Below are positions 54,746 to 63,931 of a DNA stretch of 64,000 nucleotides, one piece after another (positions within the stretch are counted from its first letter, which is position 1; each line of letters begins with the position of its first letter). The notes under the pieces are model-generated. The model was not told the DNA's origin. It saw only the letters and a program-made list of their open reading frames with translations, and did no database searches. Source of the DNA: Roseburia sp. 831b (GTDB taxonomy: Bacteria > Bacillota > Clostridia > Lachnospirales > Lachnospiraceae); the NCBI RefSeq assembly GCF_001940165.2, contig NZ_CP135162.1:1-64000 (forward strand). The letters are read 5' to 3'. Both the position numbers and the translations under genes were made by a program.

Positions 54746-54774
54746 TAGACAGAATGATTTTCGGATGCTATAAT
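54746..54774 (+). promoter_or_regulatory. sdaAB promoter
   Basis: TAGACA (54746-54751), 17-bp spacer, TATAAT (54769-54774), about 128 bp before sdaAB. Confidence 0.5.
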
Positions 54775-54800
54775 GAGCCAAAGAGAATAAAGTTGCACCA

Positions 54801-54833
54801 AAGAGGGTATATTCATAAGGATATACCCTTTTT
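54801..54833 (+). terminator. Terminator-like hairpin in sdaAB leader
   Basis: GGGTATAT (54805-54812) and ATATACCC (54821-54828) followed by TTTTT, inside the leader about 25 nt after the predicted start point. Suggests attenuation of the serine dehydratase operon, or an end for a short transcript. Confidence 0.6.
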
Positions 54834-54901
54834 AACCGTAGCAGTCTAAGTTATCAAGAAATAAGCTATCTTTTGGCAATAAAAAAGAGAAGAGGATACC
54901 A

Positions 54902-55582
54902 ATGAATTTATTAGATATTATCGGCCCAATTATGGTTGGACCGTCAAGTTCACATACAGCGGGAGCCGTAAAAATCGGAAGAGTCTGCGGAAAATTGCTT
55001 GCAGAAGAAATTGCAGAGGCAAAGATTTTTTTTCATGGTTCATTTGAGGCGACAGGAAAAGGACATGGAACGGACAAGGCATTGATTGCCGGACTTCTTG
55101 GAATGCAGGTGGATGACTCGAGAATTCCGAAGAGTTTTGAACTTGCAAAAGAAAAAGGAATGAAGTTTGAGATTGAAGGAATCGACCTTGGGGACGTGCA
55201 TCCGAATTCCGTAAAAGTAATTCTTACCGGAAAAAGTGGCAGAACTTTGGAAATTATCGCAGCGTCCGTCGGTGGAGGACAGATTCAGATTTGCCAGATT
55301 GACGGACTTACGGCAAATTTCAGTGGAGATTATCCGACACTTATCGTACACAATGCAGATCAGCCGGGACATGTGACAGAAGTGACAGCACTTCTGGCAA
55401 AAGAGTCGGTTAATATTGCCACGATGCAGTTATATCGTGCAAGCCGTGGCGGGAATGCGGTTATGGTCATTGAGTGTGATCAGGAAGTGCCTGCGCATGT
55501 AATTTCACATCTGGAACATTCCAAAGGAATTATGAAAGTAACCTATTTAAGCCTTTTAGACGAGAAAAAATCGGAAGAATAA
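54902..55582 (+). CDS. sdaAB: L-serine dehydratase, beta subunit
   Basis: 226-aa subunit of the Fe-S L-serine dehydratase that deaminates serine to pyruvate. IGPIMVGPSSSHTAGAVKIGR is the conserved start; the C-terminal 75 residues (TLIVHNADQPGHVTEVTALLAKE) are an ACT domain. AAGAGAAGAGG precedes the ATG. It lies 19 bp before sdaAA. Confidence 0.95.
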   Translation: MNLLDIIGPIMVGPSSSHTAGAVKIGRVCGKLLAEEIAEAKIFFHGSFEATGKGHGTDKALIAGLLGMQVDDSRIPKSFELAKEKGMKFEIEGIDLGDVHPNSVKVILTGKSGRTLEIIAASVGGGQIQICQIDGLTANFSGDYPTLIVHNADQPGHVTEVTALLAKESVNIATMQLYRASRGGNAVMVIECDQEVPAHVISHLEHSKGIMKVTYLSLLDEKKSEE

Positions 55583-55601
55583 AAGTTGGAGGATAAGATT
55601 C

Positions 55602-56471
55602 ATGTATAAATCGCTGGAAGAAATCTGCCAGGAAGAAGAAAAGACAGGAAAACCATTCTGGAAAATCGTGCAGGAGGATGACTGCAAAGAGCAAGGCATC
55701 ACAGAAGAGGAATCTTTTGCACAGATGACGACGATGTACCGCGCCATGAAGGAAGCGGACGAGTCGTATGATCCAGAACTAAAATCTGCAAGTGGTCTTG
55801 TCGGCACAGAGGGTGCCAAAATGAAAAAAGCCAGGGAAGAAGGCAAGATTCTCTGTGGTGATTTTATTGGAAAAGTGATGGAAAAGGCGCTAAAGACCGG
55901 AGAATCCAACGCTTGTATGAAGCGTATTGTGGCAGCTCCGACAGCAGGTGCCTGTGGTGTGGTTCCGGCAGTGCTTCTTTGTTTACAGGAAGAAAAAGGA
56001 TTTACAGAAGAGCAGATGGTAGAAGCCTTATACGTGTCAGCCGGAGTCGGTGGAGTGATTGCAAGCAGAGCATTTATTGCCGGTGCAGCCGGTGGATGCC
56101 AGGCGGAGATTGGGTCTGCATCATCGATGGCAGCCGGTGCGGTCGCATATCTGATGGGAGGGAATGGTAGAGCAATTTCCAACGCGGCAGCGTTAGCCAT
56201 GAAAAATCTGTTAGGACTTGCCTGCGACCCGGTTGCCGGACTCGTTGAAGTCCCTTGTGTGAAACGAAATGTCATGGGAGCGGTAAATGCACTCACATCA
56301 GCGGATTTGACAAGCGCCGGAATTATCAGTAAGATTCCGCCGGATGAAGTGATTGATGCGATGCGTGCGATTGGACGAAGCATGCACGAAGATATCCGTG
56401 AAACCGGAAAAGGTGGACTTGCCGGAACACCGACCGGAGTAGAAATCCGTGAGAAGATGTCCCATCTTTAA
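55602..56471 (+). CDS. sdaAA: L-serine dehydratase, alpha subunit
   Basis: 289-aa catalytic subunit carrying the [4Fe-4S] cluster. Cluster cysteines lie in APTAGACGVVPA, LACDPVAGLVEVPC and nearby; the GxxGG-rich region SAGVGGVIASRAFIAGAAGGCQAEIG is typical (split here for length). TTGGAGG precedes the ATG. The N-terminal 60 residues are a helical region shared by clostridial alpha subunits. Confidence 0.95.
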   Translation: MYKSLEEICQEEEKTGKPFWKIVQEDDCKEQGITEEESFAQMTTMYRAMKEADESYDPELKSASGLVGTEGAKMKKAREEGKILCGDFIGKVMEKALKTGESNACMKRIVAAPTAGACGVVPAVLLCLQEEKGFTEEQMVEALYVSAGVGGVIASRAFIAGAAGGCQAEIGSASSMAAGAVAYLMGGNGRAISNAAALAMKNLLGLACDPVAGLVEVPCVKRNVMGAVNALTSADLTSAGIISKIPPDEVIDAMRAIGRSMHEDIRETGKGGLAGTPTGVEIREKMSHL

Positions 56472-56509
56472 GAACTAAGAGAAAAATATGGTGTTATGGT
56501 TATAGTATC

Positions 56510-56573
56510 AAAAAAAGAACATTCCCTGTTGCACAGAAAGAAATTTCTTGCCAAACAAGGAGTGTTCTTTTTT
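56510..56573. terminator. Terminator between sdaAA and but
   Basis: AAAAAAGAACA with TGTTCTTTTTT arms, extended by CCCTGTT/AACAAGG; works for both convergent genes. Confidence 0.75.
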
Positions 56574-56615
56574 ATGTGAGAAAGATAAACTCTATCTAAT
56601 GATGTAAACTAAAAA

Positions 56616-57956
56616 TTATTTGTTGCTTCTTCTCCAGATGTGCATCTTGTCAGCTTCTTTGATTAATTCGTCACGGAAATCTGGATGTGCGATAGAAATC
56701 AAAGCTTCTGCCTTCTGCCAGGAAGAAAGTCCTTTTACATTTACCATACCGTATTCAGTTACAACAAAGTGTGTGTTTGCACGGGTATCGGTTACGATAG
56801 AACCTTCTGCTAAGGTTGGACGGATACGGGAGTGCATAACGCCCTGTTTATCTGTAAAAGTAGAAGAACAGCAGATAAAGCTCTTACCACCGTTAGAAAG
56901 GTAAGCACCGAGTACGAAGTCTAACTGTCCGCCTGCACCACTGATCTGTTTGATACCTGAGGATTCCGAACTAATCTGTCCAAAGAGGTCAATGTCGACA
57001 CAGTTGTTGATGGAGATAAAGTTATCCAATGCAGAAATCTGGCGAATGTCGTTTGTGTAGCTGACCGGAGCACTCATAAGCTCTGGGTTCTCATCGAGGT
57101 AATCATACATTTTCTTGGTTCCGGCACCGAAACCATATACCTGACGATAACGGTCGATGTTCTTCTTGGAACCGTTGATTTTTCCTGCTCTTGCAATATC
57201 AACGAAAGCATCTACATACATTTCGGTATGAACACCAAGGTCTTTTAAATCAGATTCTGCAATCAAAGAACCAACGGCATTTGGCATTCCACCGATACCA
57301 AGCTGTAAACAGGCACCGTTTGGAATCTGGTCTACGATAAGTTGTGCAACTTTTTTATCAACATCTGTTGCAGCTCCGCCGCCACCAAGTTCTCCGATTG
57401 GAGGATTGGATCCTTCTACGATATAAGTAACATCTGAGATATGTACGCCAGTCTCAGTACCACCAAGACAACGAGGCATATTTTCATTTACTTCTACGAT
57501 AATGTGTTTTGCAGTCTCGCACATAGCACCAAGATGGGAAGCGTTTGGTCCAAAGTTAAAGTAACCATGTTTGTCCATTGGGGCAACCTGGAACATTGCA
57601 ACGTCATCCGGTGTGCTGGACTCTCTATAATAACGAGGCAGCTCTGAGTAACGGATTGGAGAATAGAACGCACATCCACGGTTGATTAATTTACGCTCGA
57701 TTCCAGACATATGCCAGGAATTCCAGGTAAAGTGTTCACCAGCATCTTCACGTTCAAATACAGCCAATGGTTTTAACAGGATACCACCACGAAGGTTAAT
57801 ATCTTTTAATTCATCGGTACGTTTTGCAAGCGCACGATCCAAGGCATCTGGTGTTCCATTACACCAACCATAATCAACCCAGTCACCGGATTTGATTATT
57901 TTCACTGCTTCGTCTGCAGATACAAGTTTCTGTTTGTATTCAGTTGAAAAATCCAT
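56616..57956 (-). CDS. but: Butyryl-CoA:acetate CoA-transferase
   Basis: 446-aa enzyme for the last step of butyrate formation in gut Lachnospiraceae: it moves CoA from butyryl-CoA to acetate. The sequence is close to Roseburia-type proteins throughout ([41 protein letters not shown] [13 protein letters not shown], ending HIWRRSN). The likely catalytic Glu is Glu245 in [14 protein letters not shown] lies before both GTG 57959 and ATG 57956; ATG is taken. A family member may also use 4-hydroxybutyrate or propionate, but similarity favours butyrate. Confidence 0.9.
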   Translation of the reverse strand: MDFSTEYKQKLVSADEAVKIIKSGDWVDYGWCNGTPDALDRALAKRTDELKDINLRGGILLKPLAVFEREDAGEHFTWNSWHMSGIERKLINRGCAFYSPIRYSELPRYYRESSTPDDVAMFQVAPMDKHGYFNFGPNASHLGAMCETAKHIIVEVNENMPRCLGGTETGVHISDVTYIVEGSNPPIGELGGGGAATDVDKKVAQLIVDQIPNGACLQLGIGGMPNAVGSLIAESDLKDLGVHTEMYVDAFVDIARAGKINGSKKNIDRYRQVYGFGAGTKKMYDYLDENPELMSAPVSYTNDIRQISALDNFISINNCVDIDLFGQISSESSGIKQISGAGGQLDFVLGAYLSNGGKSFICCSSTFTDKQGVMHSRIRPTLAEGSIVTDTRANTHFVVTEYGMVNVKGLSSWQKAEALISIAHPDFRDELIKEADKMHIWRRSNK

Positions 57957-58165
57957 CACAAATACCTCCTGATTGTTTGAATTGTGAATTTGTTAAAAAT
58001 TTATCATACTTTATATCCTATCACTTTATTGTCGATTTTACAACCCAATCCATAAAAATTGTCTCGTCTTTGTACAATTTGTCATTTATGTGATAAGCTA
58101 ATTGTATAAGATCATTTATGTGGAGAAATGCTTCTACTGAATTCTACGAAAATCAGGAGGAAAAT

Positions 58166-58681
58166 ATGTTTGAGGTTACATTGATTACAGATGAATATGA
58201 GGAAGGCAAAAAGATTCGCACAAGGACAGCAGTCCGCAGTATCCTTTCTTATCAGGGAAAACTGGTGATGGTTGAGACAAACTGCGGAGATTATAAATTT
58301 CCGGGCGGAGGTGTAGAACCGGGAGAGACCGAGTTAGAGGCACTAAGACGTGAAATCCAGGAAGAAACCGGATATATCGATGTTGAGATTAAAGAATTGG
58401 CGGGAACCGCCTTTGAACAAAATATTGACCCGGATGAACCAGATACCTTTTTTCAGATGAAATCAATTTATTATAACTGCAAGTTATTAAGTGAAAAGAG
58501 AGCACCCGGGGTATTGGATGATTACGAGGAAAAATTAGGCTTTCATCCATGCTTTATTACCGCAGAGGAATGTTATCAAAGAAATCATGCCCTGGTAGAA
58601 AAGGGGTTTGCAAGCCCAAAAGAGATTCCGTGGTTAGAGCGGGAAACAAATGTGTTACATAAAATACGGAAGAACTTTTAA
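58166..58681 (+). CDS. NUDIX hydrolase
   Basis: 171-aa pyrophosphohydrolase. The NUDIX box GGGVEPGETELEALRREIQE followed by ETGY fits Gx5Ex7REUxEExGU. AGGAGG (58155-58160) supports ATG 58166; a longer frame from 58118 exists. Substrate unknown. A hairpin CGGAAGAAC/GTTCTTCCG overlaps the stop codon and may end transcription. Confidence 0.85.
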   Translation: MFEVTLITDEYEEGKKIRTRTAVRSILSYQGKLVMVETNCGDYKFPGGGVEPGETELEALRREIQEETGYIDVEIKELAGTAFEQNIDPDEPDTFFQMKSIYYNCKLLSEKRAPGVLDDYEEKLGFHPCFITAEECYQRNHALVEKGFASPKEIPWLERETNVLHKIRKNF

Positions 58682-58728
58682 CGTTCTTCCGCAAAATGTG
58701 ACACCGTGAGGCACCCTGGAATCTAAAG

Positions 58729-59211
58729 TTAGGATTCATTTACCAGTTTTCCCGTCATCCGGTCGATTGTCATGGCAAAGACATTGACCCGGTCTAAAGA
58801 TTTTGCGATTTCTTCCTCGATGGCTTCTTCGGTTGGAAAAAATTTTCTTGCTAACATCTGGCAGGTTTCTAATATTTTGTCAGAATCTGTAACAGTCTCA
58901 AGCCTTCCAAGGCAGACCACACTTTTTATATTCAGCGCCCAGTCGCCCTCCTTGATAAAACCATCGTCCATCACAGTAAAGCAGACCTTAGGGTTACCAG
59001 CCATCAAATCCAGCTTTAGTCCCTGTTTTGCTCCATGAAAATATAATTTTCCATCTGTTTCATTATAATATTGATTTAACGGAATTGCGTAAGGATACCC
59101 ATTTTCTCCGTGAAATGCCATAATCCCGCGAGGGGCAGTTTTCAGCACCTCAACGCATTCTTCCGGGGTGATTTCCTGCTTGAACCGTCTCATTTTTCTA
59201 AAATCATTCAT
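58729..59211 (-). CDS. Pyridoxamine 5'-phosphate oxidase-fold protein
   Basis: 160-aa flavin-binding split-barrel protein of the NimA/PNPOx-like group. MRRFKQEITPEECVEVLKTAPRG, FHGENGYPYAIPLNQYY and KLYFHGAKQGLKLDL are typical; related proteins act as nitroimidazole reductases or bind heme or flavin. ATG 59211 has AGGAG 8 bp upstream; longer in-frame starts lie up to 59316. It follows the glycosyltransferase gene by 49 bp on the same strand. Confidence 0.82.
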   Translation of the reverse strand: MNDFRKMRRFKQEITPEECVEVLKTAPRGIMAFHGENGYPYAIPLNQYYNETDGKLYFHGAKQGLKLDLMAGNPKVCFTVMDDGFIKEGDWALNIKSVVCLGRLETVTDSDKILETCQMLARKFFPTEEAIEEEIAKSLDRVNVFAMTIDRMTGKLVNES

Positions 59212-59260
59212 GTCTTTTGCTCCTATCATTCGATACATTTGCTCGCAGCCAGAACAATGT

Positions 59261-60337
59261 TTAAAGTTCTTCCGGCATCGTCCAGTTTTTCGCCTGTTCT
59301 TCATACTGGCTGGCAAGCTGTTCGTATTCCTCCACCTGAATCTGCGTCAGCGCGTCATCCGTGGACTGTCTAAGAAAAGCTGCAATCGCAGTGTAACAGT
59401 CATGTAAGCGGTAAAGTGGCGTATCGCCGCCACAGTGGATATTCAAAATGCTTTCCGTCTCAAAAGCAGCATTGTAGAACCACATAATCGCTTCCTCAAA
59501 ATCTTCACAGGAAAAGAAGTATTCGCCCAGTTCACAACAGATTTCCGCACATGGAGTGGTCAGCATATCCTTTAAGCAAAGTTTGAAAAATTCATTGACC
59601 TGTCCTTCGATTCGATAACATCTTGCCAGGACACAGGAAGCTTCTTTTAAAAGGTCATCCTTATTAGAGGTAAAAAGGGTGTGCGCAAAGATTTCTTTTG
59701 CGTCAAGAAAATCCTCATCCGAGCCAGTCAAAAGAAGTTCCTTTGCATACATGCGGTGAACCTTGTCGGACAACATACCATTTTTAGCAAATGCATTTTG
59801 GAAAATCGAAAAATCGCGCTTGTTGTGGAGCGCAAGCGGCATATGGAAAATCTCAATGTCGCTGTCATAAACCACAGGTTCAAGCTGCACCGTCTCGTGG
59901 ATTGGGTCAATCCAGGTGAAGGTGCGCAAACGTTTGAACAGTTTTGGACGGTATTCTTTTTTTGCATTTAACACTGTATTAAAATCCTGCGTTGTAATAT
60001 ATTTCATCTGTACAATATCGATTTCCGGGAGCAGGGACTGCTTCATCTGGAAAAAGCGTTCCCGGTTTACATCATCTAAGACTTCGTCGGCGTCCGGCGC
60101 ATAGATGTAATCCATGGTTGCCTTGGAAAAAGAAAAGTTCCTCGCAGATGCAAAGTCATCATTCCACGGGAAATCGTAAACGTTTTCGGTATATTTTTTC
60201 GCAATCTCTTTGGTCTCGTCGGTAGAGCCGGTGTCAACGATGATAATCTCGTCCATCAAATCGGCGATGGAGTCTAAGCATCTTGCCAGCACCTTAGCCT
60301 CATTTTTTACAATCATACATAAACTAATCCGAATCAT
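59261..60337 (-). CDS. Family 2 glycosyltransferase with TPR-like C-terminus
   Basis: 358-aa glycosyltransferase. SLCMIVKNEAKVLARCLDSI, IIIVDTGSTDETKEIA and the DxD-type motif YAPDADEVLDD show a GT-A fold of the SunS or TPR-glycosyltransferase type; the C-terminal 150 residues are helical (TPR-like). Such enzymes modify peptides, flagellin or surface polymers. ATG 60337 follows GGGGAA; acceptor unknown. Confidence 0.85.
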   Translation of the reverse strand: MIRISLCMIVKNEAKVLARCLDSIADLMDEIIIVDTGSTDETKEIAKKYTENVYDFPWNDDFASARNFSFSKATMDYIYAPDADEVLDDVNRERFFQMKQSLLPEIDIVQMKYITTQDFNTVLNAKKEYRPKLFKRLRTFTWIDPIHETVQLEPVVYDSDIEIFHMPLALHNKRDFSIFQNAFAKNGMLSDKVHRMYAKELLLTGSDEDFLDAKEIFAHTLFTSNKDDLLKEASCVLARCYRIEGQVNEFFKLCLKDMLTTPCAEICCELGEYFFSCEDFEEAIMWFYNAAFETESILNIHCGGDTPLYRLHDCYTAIAAFLRQSTDDALTQIQVEEYEQLASQYEEQAKNWTMPEEL

Positions 60338-60536
60338 AGTATTCCCCAAGCCTTTCTTGTCATTCCCTTTTTATATCGACATTTGTCGTTGAAAAGTCAA
60401 CCGTGCCGTGTGGAAAAGATTCGTGTATTTTCGTAGTCATGTGGAAAAAATTATGCTACAATGTGTTGAAAACTTTTGTTGGTGCAACAGGAATTTTAAA
60501 TTATAATTTTACAGGAAAAAGAAAGACGGAACTAAA

Positions 60537-61472
60537 ATGAAAGAAACAAAAGAAGTATGGATGCAAAAGACCGTTGTGGTCTGGCTTGGCGCATTGTTAT
60601 GCTGCGCGCTTTGGGGAAGTGCGTTCCCTTGTATTAAAATTGGTTACCAGCTTTTTGAGATAGGAGCAAAAGATGTTGCAACGCAGATTTTATTTGCAGG
60701 TGCGAGATTTTTTCTGGCGGGCGTTCTCGCGATTTTGTTTGGAAGTGTGTTAAACAAAAAGCCGCTTCTTCCAAGAAAAGGAGCGATTGGCAGAATCGTG
60801 TGGCTTAGTTTTTTACAGACGGTGCTGCAATATCTGTTTTTTTACATTGGACTTGCCCACACGTCAGGAGTAAAGGCTTCGATTATCGAGGGAGTCAATG
60901 TGTTTATCGCAATTTTAGTGGCAAGCCTGATTTTTCATCAGGAGAAACTGACTGCAAGAAAAATGATTGGCTGTGTGATTGGATTCGCGGGCGTTGTCCT
61001 GGTAAATGTTAACGGAAGCGGGATGGACGCAGGAATTAGCTTTTTCGGGGAAGGATTTATTTTTTTATCCACGGTGGCGTACGCATTTTCCTCCGTATTT
61101 TTGAAACGTTACTCGAAGGAAGATAACCCGGTCATGTTAAGCGGGTATCAGTTTGTGACTGGTGGAATTATCATGATGCTTTGCGGATTTGGCATGGGCG
61201 GAACACTGACACACGTTACTCCGGCGGGAATTGCGATGCTTTTGTATCTTGCGCTGGTGTCGGCGGTGGCTTATTCGCTCTGGGGCGTTCTGCTAAAATA
61301 CAATCCAATCTCAAAAGTGGCAGTGTTTGGCTTTATGAACCCGGTGTTCGGCGTGATTTTATCCGCAATTTTACTAAACGAGGCTGGAACTATTGGCGCA
61401 ATGTGCCTGGTTGCCCTCGTGCTGGTATGTGTTGGAATATATATTGTAAATAAAGGTGAAAGAAGGAAATAG
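60537..61472 (+). CDS. DMT-superfamily (EamA) transporter
   Basis: 311-aa membrane protein with ten hydrophobic segments in two EamA repeats (CCALWGSAFPCIKIGYQLF and the FLSTVAYAFSSVFLKRYSK half). Members export amino acids or metabolites; the substrate is not readable. It ends 1 bp before the methyltransferase gene, so they are co-transcribed. An alternative start at 60561 cannot be excluded. Confidence 0.85.
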   Translation: MKETKEVWMQKTVVVWLGALLCCALWGSAFPCIKIGYQLFEIGAKDVATQILFAGARFFLAGVLAILFGSVLNKKPLLPRKGAIGRIVWLSFLQTVLQYLFFYIGLAHTSGVKASIIEGVNVFIAILVASLIFHQEKLTARKMIGCVIGFAGVVLVNVNGSGMDAGISFFGEGFIFLSTVAYAFSSVFLKRYSKEDNPVMLSGYQFVTGGIIMMLCGFGMGGTLTHVTPAGIAMLLYLALVSAVAYSLWGVLLKYNPISKVAVFGFMNPVFGVILSAILLNEAGTIGAMCLVALVLVCVGIYIVNKGERRK

Positions 61473-61473
61473 A

Positions 61474-62700
61474 ATGAGTGCAGTAGTGACATTGAAAAAA
61501 GGAGAGGGCCGTACCATCAAGGCGGGCGGCGCATGGATTTTTGATAATGAGATTGATACCATCGTAGGAACATTTGAAAATGGAGAGGTTGTGCTGGTTC
61601 ACGATTTTGACGGCTATCCAATGGGGAAAGGATTTATCAACCAGAATTCCAAAATCAGAATCCGTATGCTGACCAGACATGTGGAGCAGGAAATTAATCG
61701 TGAATTTTTTAACATGCGTGTGAAAAATGCGTGGGAATACCGAAAAGTAGTGCTGGGTCAGAATCCAGAGGATTTGATGGCGTGCCGCGTGATTTTTGGT
61801 GAGGCAGATTTCTTGCCAGGGCTCACCATTGATAAATATGCGGATGTTTTAGTTGTGGAATGTCTTGCGCTTGGAATGGAACCGTTTAAGGAACTGATAG
61901 TTGACCTTTTAAAAGAAGAGCTTGCAAAAGATGGCATCCAGATTCGCGGCGTCTATGAGCGAAGCGATGCCAATGAGCGGAAAAAGGAAGGACTTCCAAA
62001 GAAAAAAGGATTTATCGGTGCAGAGTTTGACACAGATGTTGAGATTGTAGAGAATGGTGTTCACTATCTTGTAGACGTTGTAAATGGCCAGAAGACCGGA
62101 TTTTTCTTAGACCAGAAATACAACCGTCTTGCGATGCAGCGTATCTGTAAAGGAAAAAAGGTGTTAGACTGCTTTACCCATATGGGAACGTTTGCATTAA
62201 ATGCCGGAATTGCAGGTGCAAGCGATGTAACAGGACTTGACATTTCGGAATATGCAGTTGAGCAGGCAGCCGAAAATGCCCGTCGAAACGGTCTGGAGGA
62301 TACCGTGCATTTCCGCTGCGCAAACGTATTTGATGAACTCCCAAAACTTGCAGCAGAAGGAGAAAAATTCGACGTTGTCATCCTGGACCCACCGGCTTTC
62401 ACCAAATCCCGCGAGGCAACAAAGAATGCCATCAAAGGTTATCGTGAAATCAACATGAAAGGGTTAAAACTTGTCAAAGATGGCGGCTATTTTGCAACCT
62501 GTTCCTGCTCTCACTTCATGACACAGGAACTTCTTGCAAAGACGGTGAAGGAGGCTGCAAAGGCAACGCACAAGCGCCTCCGCCAGGTAGAATTCCGCAC
62601 CCAGGCACCGGATCATCCGATTCTTTGGGCAAATTCGACGAATGTGCCGGAGAGTTATTATTTGAAGTTTTATATTTTCCAGGTGGTGGACGAACGCTAG
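61474..62700 (+). CDS. RlmI-like 23S rRNA methyltransferase
   Basis: 408-aa class I SAM-dependent methyltransferase of the RlmI/RlmK (YccW) group. N-terminal PUA domain (about 1-75, AGGAWIFDNEIDTI), middle domain, then SAM motif I VLDCFTHMGTFALNAG, LDISEYAVEQA, ILDPPAFTKS and TCSCSHFM. Predicted to make m5C at a conserved 23S site (inference). GAAGGAA precedes ATG 61474. Confidence 0.88.
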   Translation: MSAVVTLKKGEGRTIKAGGAWIFDNEIDTIVGTFENGEVVLVHDFDGYPMGKGFINQNSKIRIRMLTRHVEQEINREFFNMRVKNAWEYRKVVLGQNPEDLMACRVIFGEADFLPGLTIDKYADVLVVECLALGMEPFKELIVDLLKEELAKDGIQIRGVYERSDANERKKEGLPKKKGFIGAEFDTDVEIVENGVHYLVDVVNGQKTGFFLDQKYNRLAMQRICKGKKVLDCFTHMGTFALNAGIAGASDVTGLDISEYAVEQAAENARRNGLEDTVHFRCANVFDELPKLAAEGEKFDVVILDPPAFTKSREATKNAIKGYREINMKGLKLVKDGGYFATCSCSHFMTQELLAKTVKEAAKATHKRLRQVEFRTQAPDHPILWANSTNVPESYYLKFYIFQVVDER

Positions 62701-62776
62701 GCGTCCGTCTGGAAAAATAAGAGCGGGCAAGTGGCGGAAAACCTTGATTTATGATGTTAGAAGGGATTAAGGCAGA

Positions 62777-62982
62777 TTGATAAAAATTGCATTGGAAGCT
62801 GTAGGTTTTATCACAAATGATATTTCCTACAATAAAAATAGAATCATAAAAGCGATAGAGGAATGTGGGGATAGCTCCATTAAGAATGAGTAGGAGCAGC
62901 AGTTTTTTCAAACGGTAAAATTATTGAAGAAGTTCCGGCAGGGGAGGAAAGAGTTTTATTATTTGAGGAGAATGGAGAGTAA
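62777..62982 (+). pseudogene. Carbon-nitrogen hydrolase (nitrilase) remnant
   Basis: Two pieces of one gene survive: TTG 62777-62893 encodes IKIALEAVGFITNDISYNK, like the first strand and helix of nitrilase-family amidases, then stops; 62893-62982, in another frame, encodes VFSNGKIIEEVPAGEE, like the usual C-terminus. About 200 central residues are missing. The intact start was probably ATG. Confidence 0.55.
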
Positions 62983-62985
62983 TTT

Positions 62986-63558
62986 ATGTATTATCATGCT
63001 TCGCAGGTAAAAGGCATACAGGTTTTAGAACCAAGAATATCTAACCATAATATTCCGCTGGTATATTTTTCAACCAAGCGGGAAAATACATTGGTATATC
63101 TTAGCAACGCGGTTGAAAAATATTGTAAGGAAAGTGGCTTTCAATATAGCGGGTCATGGTCTAAATGGGGATCTTACGGTTTTGATAAAGATGGGATTTT
63201 AAAAATTGAAGAATATTATCCGAACGCGTTGGAGGAAACTTATAAAGGAGTAAAGGGGTATATTTATTCCTGTGCGGATGTTGCGACTGATACAGATTTT
63301 AAACTTCAAATACCAGATGCAGTTGTTTCTAGAAACGAAACTCCGGTAACAGATTGCGAATATATCGATAACGCATATACTGAATTGATTAAAGCAGAGC
63401 AACAAGGCCTAATTAGGATTGTTTATTACAAGGATTTTATAGCAAAACGAGAAGATTGGCTAAAAGCAGTCATCAATGAAGAGTATAGGAATGCCACAGA
63501 TCATCCAGAATATCAATATTTTCTTGAGGCGAAATTCTCGAAATATTTGGAAAAATAA
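62986..63558 (+). CDS. Conserved hypothetical protein, possible ADP-ribosyltransferase-like fold
   Basis: 190-aa cytoplasmic protein of a family seen in many gut Firmicutes but without known function. The N-terminus YYHASQVKGIQVLEPRISNH, then PLVYFSTKREN and YLSNAVEKYC, resembles by eye the H-Y-type pattern of small ADP-ribosyltransferase-like proteins (compare YHG...L...YFS). This is only a suggestion. GAGGAGAATGGAGAG precedes the ATG and overlaps the end of the nitrilase remnant. Lower G+C than the upstream genes. Confidence 0.65.
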   Translation: MYYHASQVKGIQVLEPRISNHNIPLVYFSTKRENTLVYLSNAVEKYCKESGFQYSGSWSKWGSYGFDKDGILKIEEYYPNALEETYKGVKGYIYSCADVATDTDFKLQIPDAVVSRNETPVTDCEYIDNAYTELIKAEQQGLIRIVYYKDFIAKREDWLKAVINEEYRNATDHPEYQYFLEAKFSKYLEK

Positions 63559-63655
63559 TAATTTTGCATGGAAATTAAAAGATAGAACATCAATCTGGAG
63601 TGGATATTATGACGATTGCTCAATGGAATGCACTTACAAATTAGAAAGGTAATCT

Positions 63656-63769
63656 ATGAAGAATAAGAGGAAATCTCTATATGACTGCACAGAATTAAAA
63701 AAATATCATTTAAACAGTAAATTTTATTGCAAACTACTTACGAATCATGAAAATTACTGTGTGAAATAA
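63656..63769 (+). CDS. Possible 37-aa small protein
   Basis: Begins MKNKRKSLYDC after AGAAAGGT (63643-63650); basic, three further cysteines. May be a decayed fragment or chance frame. The 373-bp gap around it (63559-63931) is A+T-rich and shows nothing else I can support. Confidence 0.2.
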   Translation: MKNKRKSLYDCTELKKYHLNSKFYCKLLTNHENYCVK

Positions 63770-63931
63770 AAAAAGCTCCATCTAGGCAGTAATATTTTTG
63801 GAAATGACACCAAATGTTAAAAAATTTACTGTACAAAATGGAAAAACTGTCGTTTGAGCAGTTATGTAGCTTGAGTCGGATAAGTGTAGGTCTTAGAAAG
63901 ATATAAATCGAAATTTAGAGGAGGCAATGCA

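Noticed and set aside
55556..56383. 275-aa minus-strand frame opposite sdaAA
   Set aside because: Antisense shadow of a conserved gene with no SD.
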